Numbered from the stretch's first letter, positions 45,876 through 58,769 are shown. The stretch: DNA of 64,000 nucleotides from Liquidambar formosana (GCA_039720395.1 CM077828.1:14377764-14441763); one strand, 5' to 3'. Translations and numbers: made by a program. Notes: a model not told the origin generated them from the sequence alone.

Positions 45876-46698
45876 TGTTGGGGATAATTGTGGATATTGT
45901 GAATTAAATTCGTCATAGAATATTTATTAAAATTAAGCATGAATACAACTTATAACACAAATTAAGAAATCACAAATACAATGAAATTGAACATGGATAA
46001 ATAAAATAATATTCGCAATTTGAATTAACAAAATATCAACACAAGAGATATATTTAATTAAAATAAAATAGTGTAAGAAGAGCTGGCCTGTGGGAAGGCA
46101 CGTGAGATCACGCTGTCCTAAAGGAACTATCGCCTCCCTACGTACAGGTGCTGACGGACGATAGGACCTCCAAGATACAACCCCAAAGCTCGCAGCTCTC
46201 TCTTCTATGGGTACGTCCATAAGAAGAGTATAGTGAACCCGTCCACGATCAGCTGCCCGTAAATACAAAATATAAAATAACTCAATAAAACTCTTAGAGA
46301 AATATAGTAGAAAAGGATTGAGAAGACCATGTAAAAAACCCTTTGTTCATGTAAAGAAGCCCACTATTTATAATAGTAAAATGCTGAAATTGATTTGGGC
46401 TAATAAAGGCCCAAAATAAATATCACAATAATTCTTATAACAGCCCAATTAATAATATGAAATAAAAGCCCAACGGCTAGTAACGGACACTCATAAATTA
46501 TAGAAATTAAGACCTAACGGTCAATGAAATAAAACTCATAAAATCAGCCCATAAAGCCACGTGTGTGCCACATCATATCTCTCACACACCACGTCATGAC
46601 ACGGCTGGCCGGTCCGGGTCGAGACGGGTTACATATGTGCGCACACGTGTGTGGTTCGAAGTTTTGAAGCTTTAATGAAAATCACATATTTTCTAACA
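45876..46698 (-). repeat. LTR (right copy) of the non-autonomous retrotransposon
   Basis: Begins TGTTGGGGATAATTG and ends TTTTCTAACA, the intact terminal form. Followed by the AAAAC target duplication. Confidence 0.92.
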
Positions 46699-46754
46699 AA
46701 AACTTATTCTGTTTTTTTTTTTTTCAATCAATAATAATTGCTTGTTTTGATGAT

Positions 46755-47195
46755 GTGGCTTAGCATGGTATTATCCACGTCATGACATCAGTGGGGCAAG
46801 AAATTACGAGCAAACTATAGGGTTATGTAGCATTTTCTTGGACGTTTCTGAAAGAGAGCTATGCTTTTTCCTCCTTCCGTCTCATGTTTCACTGCATGAT
46901 TACCAACAAAGGTACCTCATGAAAGCTACTGTTAAACTTGCAAGTTCATCAATGGAGCAACCCACGCCACTAGTCCATTAGACCAACGAAATTTATTTAC
47001 ATCTTCTTGAAAGAGAGCTAAGCTTTTTCCACCTTCCATCCCACGTTTCTGTCAATCAATTGAAAAGCCAACTTTGACTATCTTTGATACAAGATAACGC
47101 GTTGGCTACTTAAATTGCCTACGAAAAATGAAATATCCTTAACATCTTTTTGAAAGTTAAGCCTTTTCCACCTTCCATCTCGCGTTTCCTAGTTA
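46755..47195. repeat. Diverged repeat block, related to 49700-49960
   Basis: GAGCTAAGC and TTTTTCCACCTTCCATCCC-like segments recur near 46855, 47010 and 47155, and again near 49740 and 49895. Between them lie GAAAGCTACT...AAACTTGCAAGTT and CCACGCCACT.GTCCATTAGA, shared by both blocks. A diverged part of the small MITE (46755-46835) is at its left. No gene was seen. Confidence 0.65.
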
Positions 47196-47439
47196 TAGAA
47201 GTCATAGTTAGCTATCATAGTTGTAAACAAATATGTGGTACATTTTTTTGTTTATTTTTTTTTTTTGGGTCAAGACAAAACTGTAGTATTAGTTAAGTTC
47301 TTAGATTTTATTAAGGGAAAAAAATAAAATATAAGGAATTGTACTTTTTTTTATTTAGTTGCACTGAAAAATTAAAAAAAGATGAAGAATTGGAATAATG
47401 GCTTGAAATAAATTTTTTTTTTAAAAAAAATTTTCTTTC

Positions 47440-47473
<34 letters not shown>

Positions 47474-47739
47474 ACTATTTGGTAGAATCTGGGAATCAAA
47501 TAGAAGGTCAATATTTTCATATCTTGATATGTAGGCCTTTTGATCTTGTACTTTGTTCATTGCTTGCCTTCAAGGGGACTATTCTGCCTATAAATCATTG
47601 TTAGCTAATTAGCTTGTGTGATCTAATATATGCAAAGGCATAGGATTATAGGAAAGTTATTGTGAGGGATAAGAGCATCCAAAAAATCTGACGTGTCATA
47701 AAACCTGAAAATTTATGGGTATAGTTATTGATGGATAGA

Positions 47740-48095
47740 CTACTAATAGAAGAAATGCCACAGGTCCATTTCTTCGATGTCTTATTCAATTCTTGAGGAA
47801 ATATTTTTCCTACTAGAAGTCTTAAGTAGGGGATCCCTTATCTCTAGACTTGTTTATTATAGGTACTAAATGTTGAAATTTTTGTAAACTTACGGTAGAC
47901 TCTAAATCTGATTTGGGAATTAAATTTTGCCTGGAAGTAATACTATTTCTAATCTTATGTTTGCGGATGATTGTATAATATTTGCAAAAGTTACTTAAAT
48001 GGCTTGTAGGAATATAAAAACTCTTTTGGAAAATTATTGTTCTATCTTTGGTCAGATGTTAAATTATCACAAATCATGTACTCCGTATTTATTTT
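47740..48095 (+). pseudogene. LINE reverse transcriptase fragment
   Basis: Broken frames show GDPLSLDLFIIGT near 47828 and LMFADDCIIFAK near 47955, then MACRNIKTLLENYCSIFGQM and LNYHKSC. These are consecutive RT motifs of plant L1-type LINEs; the FADD catalytic box is intact, but stops and a frame change surround it. It is an isolated fragment. Confidence 0.8.
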
Positions 48096-49700
48096 TCACC
48101 TAATGCGACCACCACCACATCTCTTGTCAGATGGTCAGTGGAGGCTTTTTTATCTTTTAATCTGAGCTATCAAGAACTCCCACCAACGGCTTGGATTAGC
48201 CCAGTACGGTGTTGCGTTTTTTTTATCCTAGCACCAAAATCCAATTCCAACGTCAATGGAGATTATGGTGGTGGTTGATAGAAATACGGTTGATTTAGTA
48301 TTTTATTATGCATTGCTCCCTTCAATAAGGGTTCCATTAGTTAATCCAACAAGCAAGTTAAAGGTTTCTAACATGACATCATTCATTTCTATTAGTCAAT
48401 CTAACTATCAATGGATGGAGGGGTTGTATGTTTGCATATATCAAAACTTTAGGGGGTTCAATGTCATTTTTTTATGTCAATGGAGGCCAATATAATTTCA
48501 TCAAATCTCAAGGGAGATCAATGCAATTTACCCAACAAAAAATAAATAAATAAAAAATTATGTATATTATTTATAGTATTCGTGGCAAACTATCCTTACA
48601 TGAATCCTTTGCTTCACCCCATAGTATCCATGTCAACACGATATGCCTAATTGTAAGCACTTTTACCAGACACTAAATAACAAAAATATTTTCAAGGTAG
48701 ACAAATCTGACACCTAGATATACACCTTCAATCAACACCCATACTCAAGTCCATGTAACATAGGTGGCAGACCTTTCAAACCTTCCCTTTAACTTATGTA
48801 TTACCATTTCTCTTGATTCATGCTGATGTAAGTTATATTAGCACCATATATTAGGGGTTGGTCAAAATTAAGGAATATTGGATGTTTTTCTTATGCATAG
48901 CCCTGTCACTGCTAGTATTAAATTAAAAAAAGCACATGAACACACCGGAAGACTACAAATCAAAATAAATAAATAAATAAAATAGCCAGCAATGAAACTT
49001 CTATTTAAGTTCACATACACCGGAAAACTTATCAAAGTGCGTGAAATAAGATACGTATATACATCTGACTACTAAAACTCACATAACTGCAAAGTTGACA
49101 AAAGCTACCCCCTCGCCCCTACCAAAATATATATATAGAGAGAGAGGATTAGGATCCATGGACTCATATAAGGTACTTTATTTTTACACTTCAACTGATT
49201 TGTTAAATGATTAGATCTTCTCTATTTATTAATTTCTCTATATATATAGGATTAGATCTTCTCTATTTATTTCTTCTCTCATTCTCTCTTTCTCCCTTCT
49301 TTTTCACGTCCCTATCTCCCTTTCTCTCTCTTCCTTATTTTTTCTTCTTTTCTTTCTTCTACACCTACCCGCCACTTTTTTCTTTCTTCTTTCTTTTCTT
49401 CTCTTCTCACCTAATGCATTTATTTCCTTGACTTTCTTATTCTTTCCCCCACAACCGGCCACTTCTTCTTCTTCCTTCTTTCTCTATTTATATATATTAT
49501 CAATATATATAAAATCATCTACTATGGTCAAGTCCACCAAGAACACATACACCCACCTCTACTATTATATATATCAATGTATAAAATCATCACAATTCCA
49601 CCAAAAGTACACATAAAATAAATCAATAAATATTCGGGGTATTACATATATGATCCTTCTCTTATTATATACAGAGAGAGAGTTTCCTCCTTCGTATGAG
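48096..49700. other. Non-coding region with a long pyrimidine-rich tract
   Basis: No gene was recognised. Positions 49250-49480 on the plus strand are almost entirely C and T (CTCTCTTTCTCCCTTC-like), preceded by a duplicated GATTAGATCTTCTCTATTTA (49208 and 49250). There are AT-rich and (AAAT)n runs near 48538-48555 and 48965-48982. Confidence 0.5.
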
Positions 49701-50261
49701 CAAATTGTTGAGCTATCTAGCATTTTCTTGGGTGTTTTTGAAAGAAGGCCATGCTTTTTCCGCCTTCCATCCCGTGTTTCGTAGCATGATTACAAAGGTG
49801 TCTTATGAAAGCTACTTTAAAACTTGCAAGTTGATCGATCAAACAAGCCACGCCACTGGTCCATTAGAGAAACAAAATTTCTTTAGATCTTCTTGAAAGA
49901 GAGCTAAGCATTTTCCACCTTCCATCCCGTGTTATCTTCTTGAAAGATAACGCATTTCGTAGCATGATTACCATCAAATTCTAAAGGGTCACCAGATATG
50001 GGCTCCTTTAAAACTTATGGGGAGATAGGGACTACAAGCTCAATAAATGATAAATGGTTGGGGGTGGTATTGCAACCCCTTAATTTTATTTGCACATCCC
50101 TACAAATTTTAATTTATTAAGGCTTCACAAAAAATATTTGAAAAAATTCATGAAAATTTGTCACGCGGTCTATTTAGAAACTGTTAATATTTAGGTCGGG
50201 TAGGTGACCCATACCCATGGTTTGCCCACATGCGGGTAGTGGATCTCATAAGTGTTTCCTA
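49701..50261. repeat. Second copy of the diverged repeat block, and unassigned sequence
   Basis: 49710-49960 matches 46830-47060 in outline. 49961-50261 has no recognised feature and ends where similarity to the old LTR starts. Confidence 0.55.
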
Positions 50262-51138
50262 TTGAGTGGATTTCCTATACATAGGGTGATTAATTGATAT
50301 TTTCTCAATGTTTTGAGATTCTTTGCACATGGTAAGTTGGTATATGGTGAGTTTTGTTATGAATTGTTTTCTTCTCCCGGCCTATTGGGTCATTCTCTTT
50401 GCATTGAACTATAACTTTTAAGTTTCCTACTTCAATAAAACTTCTTATTTGTTAAGAGTTCTCTTTCTTCTCAAATTCCTATTTTTTCTCATTTATTTTT
50501 TGGAAACTCTTTAGGTTTTTGAAAACTATTCTTTTTCTTTTAATGAAAAATTAGGGTTATTAGTTTATTGTAAAGGGTGTAAGCCCTTCTCAATCGAATT
50601 ACGTGGACTTTAATACTTATATTTTTACATGTGGGGCACGTAAGTGCTCATCTGACGTTCAAATCCACCTTAGGATACTAAGTATCTTAGGTTTTTTTTT
50701 CTTTTATTCTTTATCTCTCTTTCTATTGCTTTCCATGTCTTTTTTTTATTCTTTCATGGATGTTTATGGATGGTTATGGATGGTTTTTTTTATATGCATG
50801 ATGATTAATTAGGAAGTGATTGAAATAGCCCATATAAGTTAAGAGACCCATTTTGAGGCAATATGGGTGCTTATAGGATGTTTCCTAAAACCTTCCCACA
50901 TCGTAATTTAGTCTCTGAATCCTCTCCTATTTTGTTAAGACTTGGTTTTCCTTAATTGAAGTCATTTATTTGGTTTTGAAAGGTTTTCTTTAAAATGTTT
51001 TTATTGTTTTCCTTATTTCTTAAAAATGAGGTGGTGACTCCTTGCTTTTGTTATTGTTTTTGTGGACTTTAAAAAACATATTTTTATTTATTTAAATCTC
51101 TCTCTTTTAAAAATGGCGATCAAAACCCGTGGTTCACA
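50262..51138 (+). repeat. Old gypsy-type LTR relic, unit 2
   Basis: Matches 19175-21579 without the Mutator-like insertion and extends about 65 bases further left, showing what the younger gypsy element cut off in unit 1. It ends with CAAAACCCGTGGTTCACA. The true 5' end of the LTR is missing. Confidence 0.85.
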
Positions 51139-52638
51139 CCCACGAACGTTTATGATCGTTCGAGATATCCTACACATAATTAAAGTATAGGCGACATGTG
51201 CCCGCACTTGGAATCCTGATTTAGTGTTGTAGGCACCTTTTACAGCTGCTTTTAACGCCTATGACTGCGGCACATGGCCAGGAGGAAACAAGGAATGGCT
51301 CTGGTTCAAAATGCTCCAAAATCGAAGCTGTTTAATGGGCTAAGCTTCTAATGTTAACGCCATCAAGTGTTAAGCTCATTAAATGGTGTTAAAATACCAC
51401 GTTTTGGCCTGCCCTAACCTTCACCCGCCCCCTGCCCCCCCAAAAAAAAAAAAACCTATTTTGGTTTTCATTTGCTCCCTCTCTCTCATTGGCTATCAAT
51501 TTTGGTTACCGTTGGTGACATCTCTCCCTCATTGGCGGGACGACGAAAGGTTATGTTTTACATCTAACCATGGATAACTTATTAGAGAGTTGTATTTCAA
51601 ATCTGATCATGTCGATTCGCTGCCGATGGAAGAAGAGATGAGGTTTGGGTAGTTTAGGTCTCAGATTTGACTTACAAGAGAGTTGTATTTCATATCTAAC
51701 CATGTTGATTTGCTTCATGTGGGATAGGAGATGAGGTTTAGGTGTTGTGTTTTCACAGCTATGGTCCAAAAGAAGGTAAGACATGGGTAATGTCTCAGGA
51801 TAAGGACGGTCTAAGATGATGATGATGATGTTGGATCGTGGAAAAGGAGGAGAGGGCAGCTTAACCCCATCAGGCGTTAACTTCCCCCAAGTTTCCTCTC
51901 TTAAACAAATGCGTTTTGAATCGTTTTAGACCACACCATCTATTGACTCCCAACCACCATCTGTCATGATTTTATGCTTTACAATAGGGTGCTGTAAAAA
52001 GTGCCCACAACACCAAATTCAGACTCTATAGTTTGCCCCTAGTTATAACTAAAGGTATGACATAGATAAGGTACCAAAAACAAAAATGGAAAAGATAAAA
52101 TGATTTATATCTCTCCCCGCATTCACTATATTAAGGAGGGTCAAAATTATAACCCAAACTACCATTTCAACATCAACTGTGAAAATCAAATCGATTTCAG
52201 AAGTTTTTCAAGCAATGAATGTTCATACTATTTGTCTGAAACATTCTCAAAAGGTTTTTATCCAAAAAAAAAAATAATTTTAATTAAAGAGCTAGAACTG
52301 AACTCTTTATGACGAGCTAATATTGTGGTATGCTTACCCGTTATTTGAGATTCATCCAAAAATTCATTTGGGTTTTTCTTCTCATGCACACTCTTCGCCC
52401 AAAATAAAAAAACGAAATTCTCCATTTGGTTCCCATGCTGACATGGCAAAATCTTATTGGCTCAGTGACCACACATGACGTGGCAAAGAAACTTATAATT
52501 ACCCCATTAATTCGATCTTCTCAAAGCTTTTCCTTCTTACATTGGCCATTTGGCGCGAAACTCGAATTCGCTCACACTTGTAATCACTCTTCTTCAAAAA
52601 CAGTGCTAAACGAAGAAGAAGCAGAGCCCCAAAGAGCA
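51139..52638. other. Sequence upstream of the HRD3A pseudogene, unit 2
   Basis: Counterpart of 21580-23094, including the same TIR element (51215-52026) and the same TGACGTGGCA motif near 52477. No separate gene was seen. Confidence 0.5.
51215..52026. mobile_element. Small TIR element, unit 2 copy
   Basis: Left TGATTTAGTGTTGTAGGCAC and right inverted GAATTTGGTGTTGTGGGCAC. It is orthologous to 21655-22506. Confidence 0.6.
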
Positions 52639-53033
52639 ATGCGACTCCCAGCACACTTACTCTTCTTCTCTCTCCGCATTTTCTCTCTCTACCCCCTCTC
52701 TATCTACGCTCGCCGCTTCGTCCTCGTCCACTCCCAAGAGGCCAAGACGACCTCAAAGACCCCTCTTGCTCCGCCGACGAGGACGTCCTCGCCATTATCG
52801 CCGACTCCTCCGAGTGGGACGAATTCGGCGACTCCGACGCCTAGCCCGATGACGAGCTTGATCCTGGCTCGTGGCGCCCGATCTTCGAGCTGGACTCGGC
52901 TCCTATCGAGCCGACGACTGAGGAGGTCGTGCAATACTACAATGGCGTGTCGATTATGTATCATTACTTCGCGGCTGAGGGCGGTAACGTGCAATCGAGG
53001 ATGGCTCTTGCATATACTTACTCGCGGCAAGAT
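52639..53033 (+). pseudogene. HRD3A: HRD3A pseudogene unit 2, exon 1 (internal deletion)
   Basis: The signal peptide MRLPAHLLFFSLRIFSLYPL is followed by the same 8-bp insertion as unit 1. In the shifted frame SEWDEFGDSDA is followed by a TAG in place of Lys, then PDDELDPGSWRPIFELD. After QYYNGVSIMY the text jumps to HYFAAEGGNVQSRMALAYTY and SRQD with donor GTAAGT. The skipped part, present in unit 1, is the helix ending PHAQ and the stretch after it. Confidence 0.92.
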
Positions 53034-53716
53034 GTAAGTAAACTTTGGTTGTTGAATTTTTAGGAAATTTTTTGTTTTATTGCGTGTGGGAAGCCTAAAT
53101 TTCTGTTTGGTAGCTGAGAAAACTAAGAGCAAGAAAATTTTATATTTTATGCTGTGTTGATTTCTGAAAATGAGAAACTCAGCTCAACTAGTTTAATAGT
53201 TGGATTGGGCTCAGGTGAGCCGTGGTTTTTAATTTCTCGAGTCACAATTGATGAGAAGTCTGAAATTGAAAATTTTTATTTATTTTCTTTATTTTTCTCC
53301 GCTCCCAAACAAGGCATAGATCTAGAAAGTGGAATAATCTAGAAATTGTAGAATTTTGGGGTTTAAATAACAAAAACACCCTAAACTATAGGACGGATTT
53401 CTCTTTCCTACCTGAACTTTAAAGCTGAACAAAATAGTCTCTTAACTAATGCTAACTGACAACTTCTCGTCCATTAGCATTCTGTTAATCAAATTGAAGG
53501 AACCATTAACTGCAAGGGTGAATCCTGGATTTTATTGTGGTGGGGGGCAACCTTTGTTTATCCAAAAGAGGAAATAAAAAAATGATAAGAACAAGAAAAT
53601 AATAAAAAATTTCAAAGAATACAAATTTTCAAAACAAATGCAACCAATCAAAACAATATCTAATCCAAACTGTACAACTACAATGTGTCGGTTTGAGTCA
53701 TTGACAACTTCATCAC

Positions 53717-53775
53717 GATGACAAGGCAAGATGTTGAGACTGGCATTTGCTTCACATACATCTTGCCTTGTCATC
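53717..53775. repeat. Perfect 17-bp inverted repeat, loop 25 bases
   Basis: GATGACAAGGCAAGATG (53717-53733) pairs with CATCTTGCCTTGTCATC (53759-53775). It lies in intron 1 of unit 2 only, because unit 1 has lost this region. Confidence 0.9.
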
Positions 53776-53989
53776 TGTAGCAAGGACTCAAACATCTTGC
53801 ATTTGTTTCTTCTCTATTGATAAGAAACAGATTTTATAAACAGTGAAGAGGAAATTACAAAAGAGGGATGAGATTTCCTCCTAAGAAAAAAAAGAAAGAA
53901 AAATCATATACCAAACTATAAGAAAAGATAGTCAAAATCTATGCCAACAAGTATACCTCAAGTTTTACAAGCCAAATGGTATATCCACT

Positions 53990-54190
53990 AACGAGAAACA
54001 ATCTCATAGAGGAAGAAAAGGGCCTCTAAAAGACTCAAGAGTAGAATCTTCCATTTTGGCCAACTCATTAGCCTTCCCATGAGCTGTCCTTTCCATGCAA
54101 TGCGCTTCACAAAAAATATTCCTTGCTAAGTCTGGGATCTCACGAATGATGGAAGCAAATCTCTGCAAAAATTCTCCCCTCTATCATCTC
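53990..54190 (-). pseudogene. Possible LINE RNase H fragment
   Basis: The minus strand reads EIPDLARNIFCEAHCMERTA followed by HGKANELAKME, which resembles the end of the RNase H domain of plant LINE ORF2 (an N-x-x-A-x-x-LA pattern). The acidic residue usual in this motif is not clear. Weak evidence. Confidence 0.35.
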
Positions 54191-54469
54191 TAGAAACACC
54201 AAAACATTTTCTAACCTAAGATTCTGTGTTTTTTTTCCCTCTTTTTAAATTTTTTTTATTTTCCTCAGGTTTCTTAGCAACCAAACTAAGGGCTATGTAA
54301 AGAAATTTTATTCCCTGATGTGTAGAAGCTCTAGCGCTAGAAATACTGGGAAAAAAAACAAAAATCTGTTTTAGTTTTAATCAGCAACATATATATTATA
54401 TTTGCATTTTCTTCTTATTTATATCATTTATGTAGATTGATGAATGGTTTTACTTTTGTTTGGTCGCAG

Positions 54470-54940
54470 ATGTATGCTTAACTGGCGGAAATAGCTGTGA
54501 ATAGTTTTTTTATTTCAAAGGACTCACCAGTGATTGAACCAGTTAGGATTCACAATGGAGCCGAGAAGCATAAGCAAGCCCTGAGGAAGTCTAGAGTAGA
54601 GGAGGATGAGGACTTACAGATATTGGAATATCAGGCACAGAAGGGGAATGCAGATGCCATGTACAAAGTCGGAATCTTTTTTTACTTTGGATTGAGAGGG
54701 TTGAGGCAAGATCATTCCAAAGCATTGTCGTGGTTTTTGAAGACCGTGGAGAAAGGGGAGCCCAGGTCAATGGAACTTCTAGGGGAGATATCTGCAAGCG
54801 GGGCTGGAGTCAAAAGAAATTACCCTAAGACGCTTGAATGGCTCAAACTTGCATCCAGGCTGCAGCTTTATTTCGCTTTTAATGGGATGGGGTATTTGTA
54901 CGTTAGAGGCTATGGAGTGGAAAAGAAGAACTACACCAAA
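54470..54940 (+). pseudogene. HRD3A: HRD3A pseudogene unit 2, exon 2
   Basis: After the acceptor, 21 bases found in unit 1 are missing between two TGTAT repeats. The fourth codon is then TAA in place of Glu. From [20 protein letters not shown] onward the frame is open to [11 protein letters not shown] and the donor GTAAAT. Confidence 0.94.
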
Positions 54941-55439
54941 GTAAATGACCCTTGTTGTCTGTCTATTTATTTATTGTGGCTTTGCACGTTTCTTCATGTT
55001 TTAAAATATGGACTGTTTTGTCTATAATTACTCAATTTGCGTCTCCTCTATTTGCATGTTCTCTCCTTCTGAATCACTTAACTGGAGTTATTGCCTTTTT
55101 ATTAATATTATTCCCTAGATATGGCTGAATTCATTTCATATTAAGTTACCTTCAATTTTTATCACCTAGGAATATTTGAAAGTGAGAAGCAGATATGTTG
55201 AGCGTATCTTACTTGGACGTATAGGGCCCATTTGGTGCAGGCCCAAAAATCGTTTATGAAAATTGTTTCCATTTGCAACGATTAAAATGATGGAAAGTTT
55301 TAAAGAATATGTTGTTTTGAGGTCATTTCTAGTTGAATGAATTTCTTTGAGAAAATGTTAAAACCTTCTTAGCATTTCCTGAGATTTTTAGAGAAGCAAT
55401 TTTTGAAATGCCTTTTGGCTGACATTGTCTGACATTTCC

Positions 55440-57880
55440 AGCAAATATCAGTGCTAATCTTAGGAATGCTCTTGTAGCCACTTGCTGTGAGAATAATTTG
55501 GTTTTTGGGATTGTCCTAATTTCTCTTTGGTCAATAATGGTGTTCCGGGCAATACTAGTTTCAATAAGGAGTCATCCTCTGTACCTAATGGGTGTAGGGA
55601 ATTGGGTGGTAAGGGGGTTGTGAGTGATAGCAATAATTTTGTCCAGTGGAGCAGGGAACTGAAGGATTCGGTGTCTTTCTCACTTGATGAGGAAGGGTTC
55701 TAAAAATTGGAGTACTTCTTAGCTGGAATGAATTTGTGGTTTGTTAAAATGAGAGGTAGAGGTAGGCAATGTGGTTTTAATGGGTTGATCAAAACAATTT
55801 GTCCAATAATGGTAATAATAGCACTGGGTTGAAGGGTGGAAAGGGGTGTAGAGGTCTTAGAGAGTTAAAAAAACATTCAATCAAGTGTGAATTATGAAGC
55901 TTCTAGTTCTAAGAATGAGATTGGGGCTAGTGTGGTTTCTTAATGAAGATATTTAGTTGGAATGTGAAGGCTCTTGGTTCTAGGAGGAAGCGAAGTGCTA
56001 TCAAGGATGTTTTATCCAGAGAGTGTTCAGATGTTGTTATTCTACAGGAAACAAATATGGAAGTTGTTGATAGGAAGTTGATCAAGAGCATTTGAGGGTC
56101 TAAGCTTAAAGATTGGGTTAGTATGCCTTCTTGTGGTATGTCAGGGGGTGTTTTAATTGTGTGGGATGAAAGAACTGTGGCTTGTTCAGATTTGGTTGTG
56201 GGGTCTTTTTTTGTTTCTATTAAGTTTAGGGGGTCAGACGGTTTTGAATGGGAGGTATCTGAGGTATATGGTCCTCATTTGTGGGAGGAACTATTTAATC
56301 TGTTTGGGCTTTGTAGCCCAAATTGGTGCCTCGGTGGTGATTTTAACATCAGTAGGTTGGTTTTTGAGAAATTTAATTGTTTGAGAGCATAGGAATATGA
56401 TAGATTTCAATGGTTTTATTAGAGATTGTAATTTGAGTGATCCTCCTTTGGTAATTACTCCTTTCACTTGGTCTACTATGCTGGAGAGATTATTTTGTTC
56501 TAGAATTGACAGTGTTCTTTTTTCTAATGAGTGGGAGGATCATTCCCTCAAGTTAGACAGGAGGTGTTACACAGGATTGTCCTAGAACATTTTCCCGTGG
56601 TGCTTGAAATTTGCCCTTTCAGATGGGGTCCTTTACCCTATAGATTTCACTATTTGAGAATATATGGCTGGAGCACAATCTTTTCAGGAGGAATTTTGAA
56701 ACTTGGTGGAGGAGAGTGCAGTCCAGGGATGGGAAGTTTTAAGTTCATGAGAAATTGAGAACTTAATTTGGTTAAGCAAGGGGGATATGAGGTTCTGCGT
56801 GGGGTTTGGGGCTTGAATCAAATCTTTGGTGGATGTGGTGTGTGGGGACAGAGCCCTTGAGGATATTTATCCACTACTCTTTAACCTGGCAGTCTATAAG
56901 GATGCTTGGGTTGAGGATGTTATGACACAGTCTAATGATGTGGTGAATTGGGATATGCAATTCCAGAGGAGCTTTAATGGCTGAGAGTTTGAGGAGGTAT
57001 GTAGTTTTTTTTAAGAGCCTTAATAGTGTGAAGATAGATAGATCGGCCCAAGACTGCATTTTATGGAAAAGGACTACTAATGGGAAGTTTTATGTTAGTC
57101 TTTTTTTTTTTTTTTTTTGGGGGGGGGGGGGGGTAAATTGTAGATAACCCCCATGATGTTCAAAATCAAGCAATGTCCCCCCCAAGATTTTATGAATAGT
57201 CTCTTCTTTTCGTTTTTTTTTTTTTTTTGATATGGGAGGGAATGCTTCTTTCCCAGCCTCCAAGATTTGATTAAGTTTGATTCCTTCTAGGGTGGCCTTC
57301 TTTGTTTGGTTGCTGGTAAAGGCTAAATGTTTGACAGTGGACAATCTACAGGGAAGAGGTTTGCACTGCCTAACTGCTGTGTGATGTGTGAGAAGGGGTC
57401 TGAACCGATCAAGCATCTCTTTCTACATTGTAAAGTTGCATAGTTTCTTTTTTTGATGAAGTGTAAAGTTGCATAGTTTCTTTGGAATAGATACTTTCAA
57501 ATATTTGGGATTCGTTGGGTTATGCCTTGGTCTCTTTTTTGACTAGTTTAAGGAATGGCAGGTTAGAAGTCCAGTCTCTACAATGGTCAGTGTGGAAGAT
57601 GGCCTCTCATGCCATAGTTTGGTTGATATGGAGGGAAAGGAATTGGAGAAATTTTGATAACGAGGAGTGGCCTTTGTGGAGGCTGAAAAGAGTCTTTTTG
57701 GATTTTGTTTTTGAGTGGGCTCCTTGCAATCCTTTATTGATACCTACACTTGTAGTTGCTGTTTTTGGTTTGGTTTGATTTGCTTGTATACCACACGTGT
57801 ACAGGGTTTCTCGTTTGCTGGTATTAATAAAATATTATTTCATCAAAAATAAAAAATAAAACACACACACACATAAGCAA
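55440..57880 (+). mobile_element. Truncated L1-type LINE in HRD3A intron 2, unit 2
   Basis: Nearly identical to 26660-29100 with the same missing RT domain. ORF2 start is at 55943 (MKIFSWNVKALGSRRKRSAI), endonuclease motifs run to about 56760, the zinc-binding part CEKGSESIKHLFLHCK-like lies near 57385, and the last block is 57515-57778. The left limit is approximate. Confidence 0.82.
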
Positions 57881-58554
57881 GGTTGCAACAAAACCCCAAG
57901 CAAGAATAGGGAATGCACTTGAACAGCAGAAACCTTCATCAAATCTGAGGCAGCATATAATTCCCAACAAGGTGCTCCAATGTAACTGTGGCCATCTGAT
58001 ATGGGAATATGCATCAGAATTTTTTGATTTGACATATTCATAATAGGGACTTGACCTTAACCTTAGAATGATTGTTTGCCTATTTAAGCAAATTTGAATA
58101 GTTCCACGGGCCTTGCTTACCAACATAAACTGATTGATCACAGTGGGGCTATCTTGTCCCATAATGATGTGCAACAAGCTCCTCCTTTTAGTATCATTTA
58201 ACCCATAGATATCAAGTATAGTCTTTCTTTTGCACATAAATATTATATGATATTTTGCAGTCTGGGATACAGTTTGGTTGAGATTATTATATTATTTCAT
58301 CTGTTGCTAACCTAATGCTCTTGTGAACTTGGTAAAACAAATGTGCATGTTCTGGATTTCCTAGACATGTTATCAAGCTCTTAAGATGTTTGTGAGACTC
58401 GTTTTTTCTTAAGTTGGATCGAGCAGCAAAAGGAGCATTCATTTTTCTTCTTACCATTGCAGAATTTTCCTATGACTCATGTCTCTTTATATTTAAATTA
58501 TTGTAGGCACTCCAATAGGTTAACTTGCCGCAAGCCAACTCTTTTTCATTTCAG

Positions 58555-58769
58555 GCAAAAGAATTTTTTGAGACGGCTGCTGAAAATGAAGATGCGGGTG
58601 GGAATTATAACCTGGGGGTAATGTATCTCAAAGGGATTGGGGTTAAAGGGATGTGAAGTGAGTATGCGAATATTTCATAATGGCTGCTAATTTGGGTCAT
58701 CCGAAGGCATCTTACTAGCTGGCGAAGATGTTCCATACTGGTGTGGGGCTTAAGAAGAATCTCCCTACG
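58555..58769 (+). pseudogene. HRD3A: HRD3A pseudogene unit 2, exon 3
   Basis: It has the same 215-base length and the same missing A as unit 1. An additional CAG-to-TAG change falls in the corrected frame (ASY-stop-LAKMF). Confidence 0.92.

Larger units (their letters stand above)
39475..46698 (-). mobile_element. Non-autonomous LTR retrotransposon, 7.2 kb, with TSD AAAAC
   Basis: Two direct 823-bp LTRs flank a 5.6 kb interior, and the whole is bordered by AAAAC on both sides (39470-39474 and 46699-46703). Minus orientation is inferred from a TATAAATAG box in the LTR (39963-39971 complement) and a GGGGG-containing purine tract just inside the LTR at 40298-40310. The interior has no gag or pol frame. 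After removing the inserted Mutator-like element B it is about 4.1 kb, the size of a large retrotransposon derivative. It must have relied on proteins from another element. Confidence 0.88.
53034..54469. other. HRD3A intron 1, unit 2
   Basis: Retains about 1.15 kb that unit 1 lost. It holds a perfect 17-bp inverted repeat (53717-53775) and a possible LINE RNase H scrap on the minus strand (53990-54190). The rest is unassigned. Confidence 0.7.
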
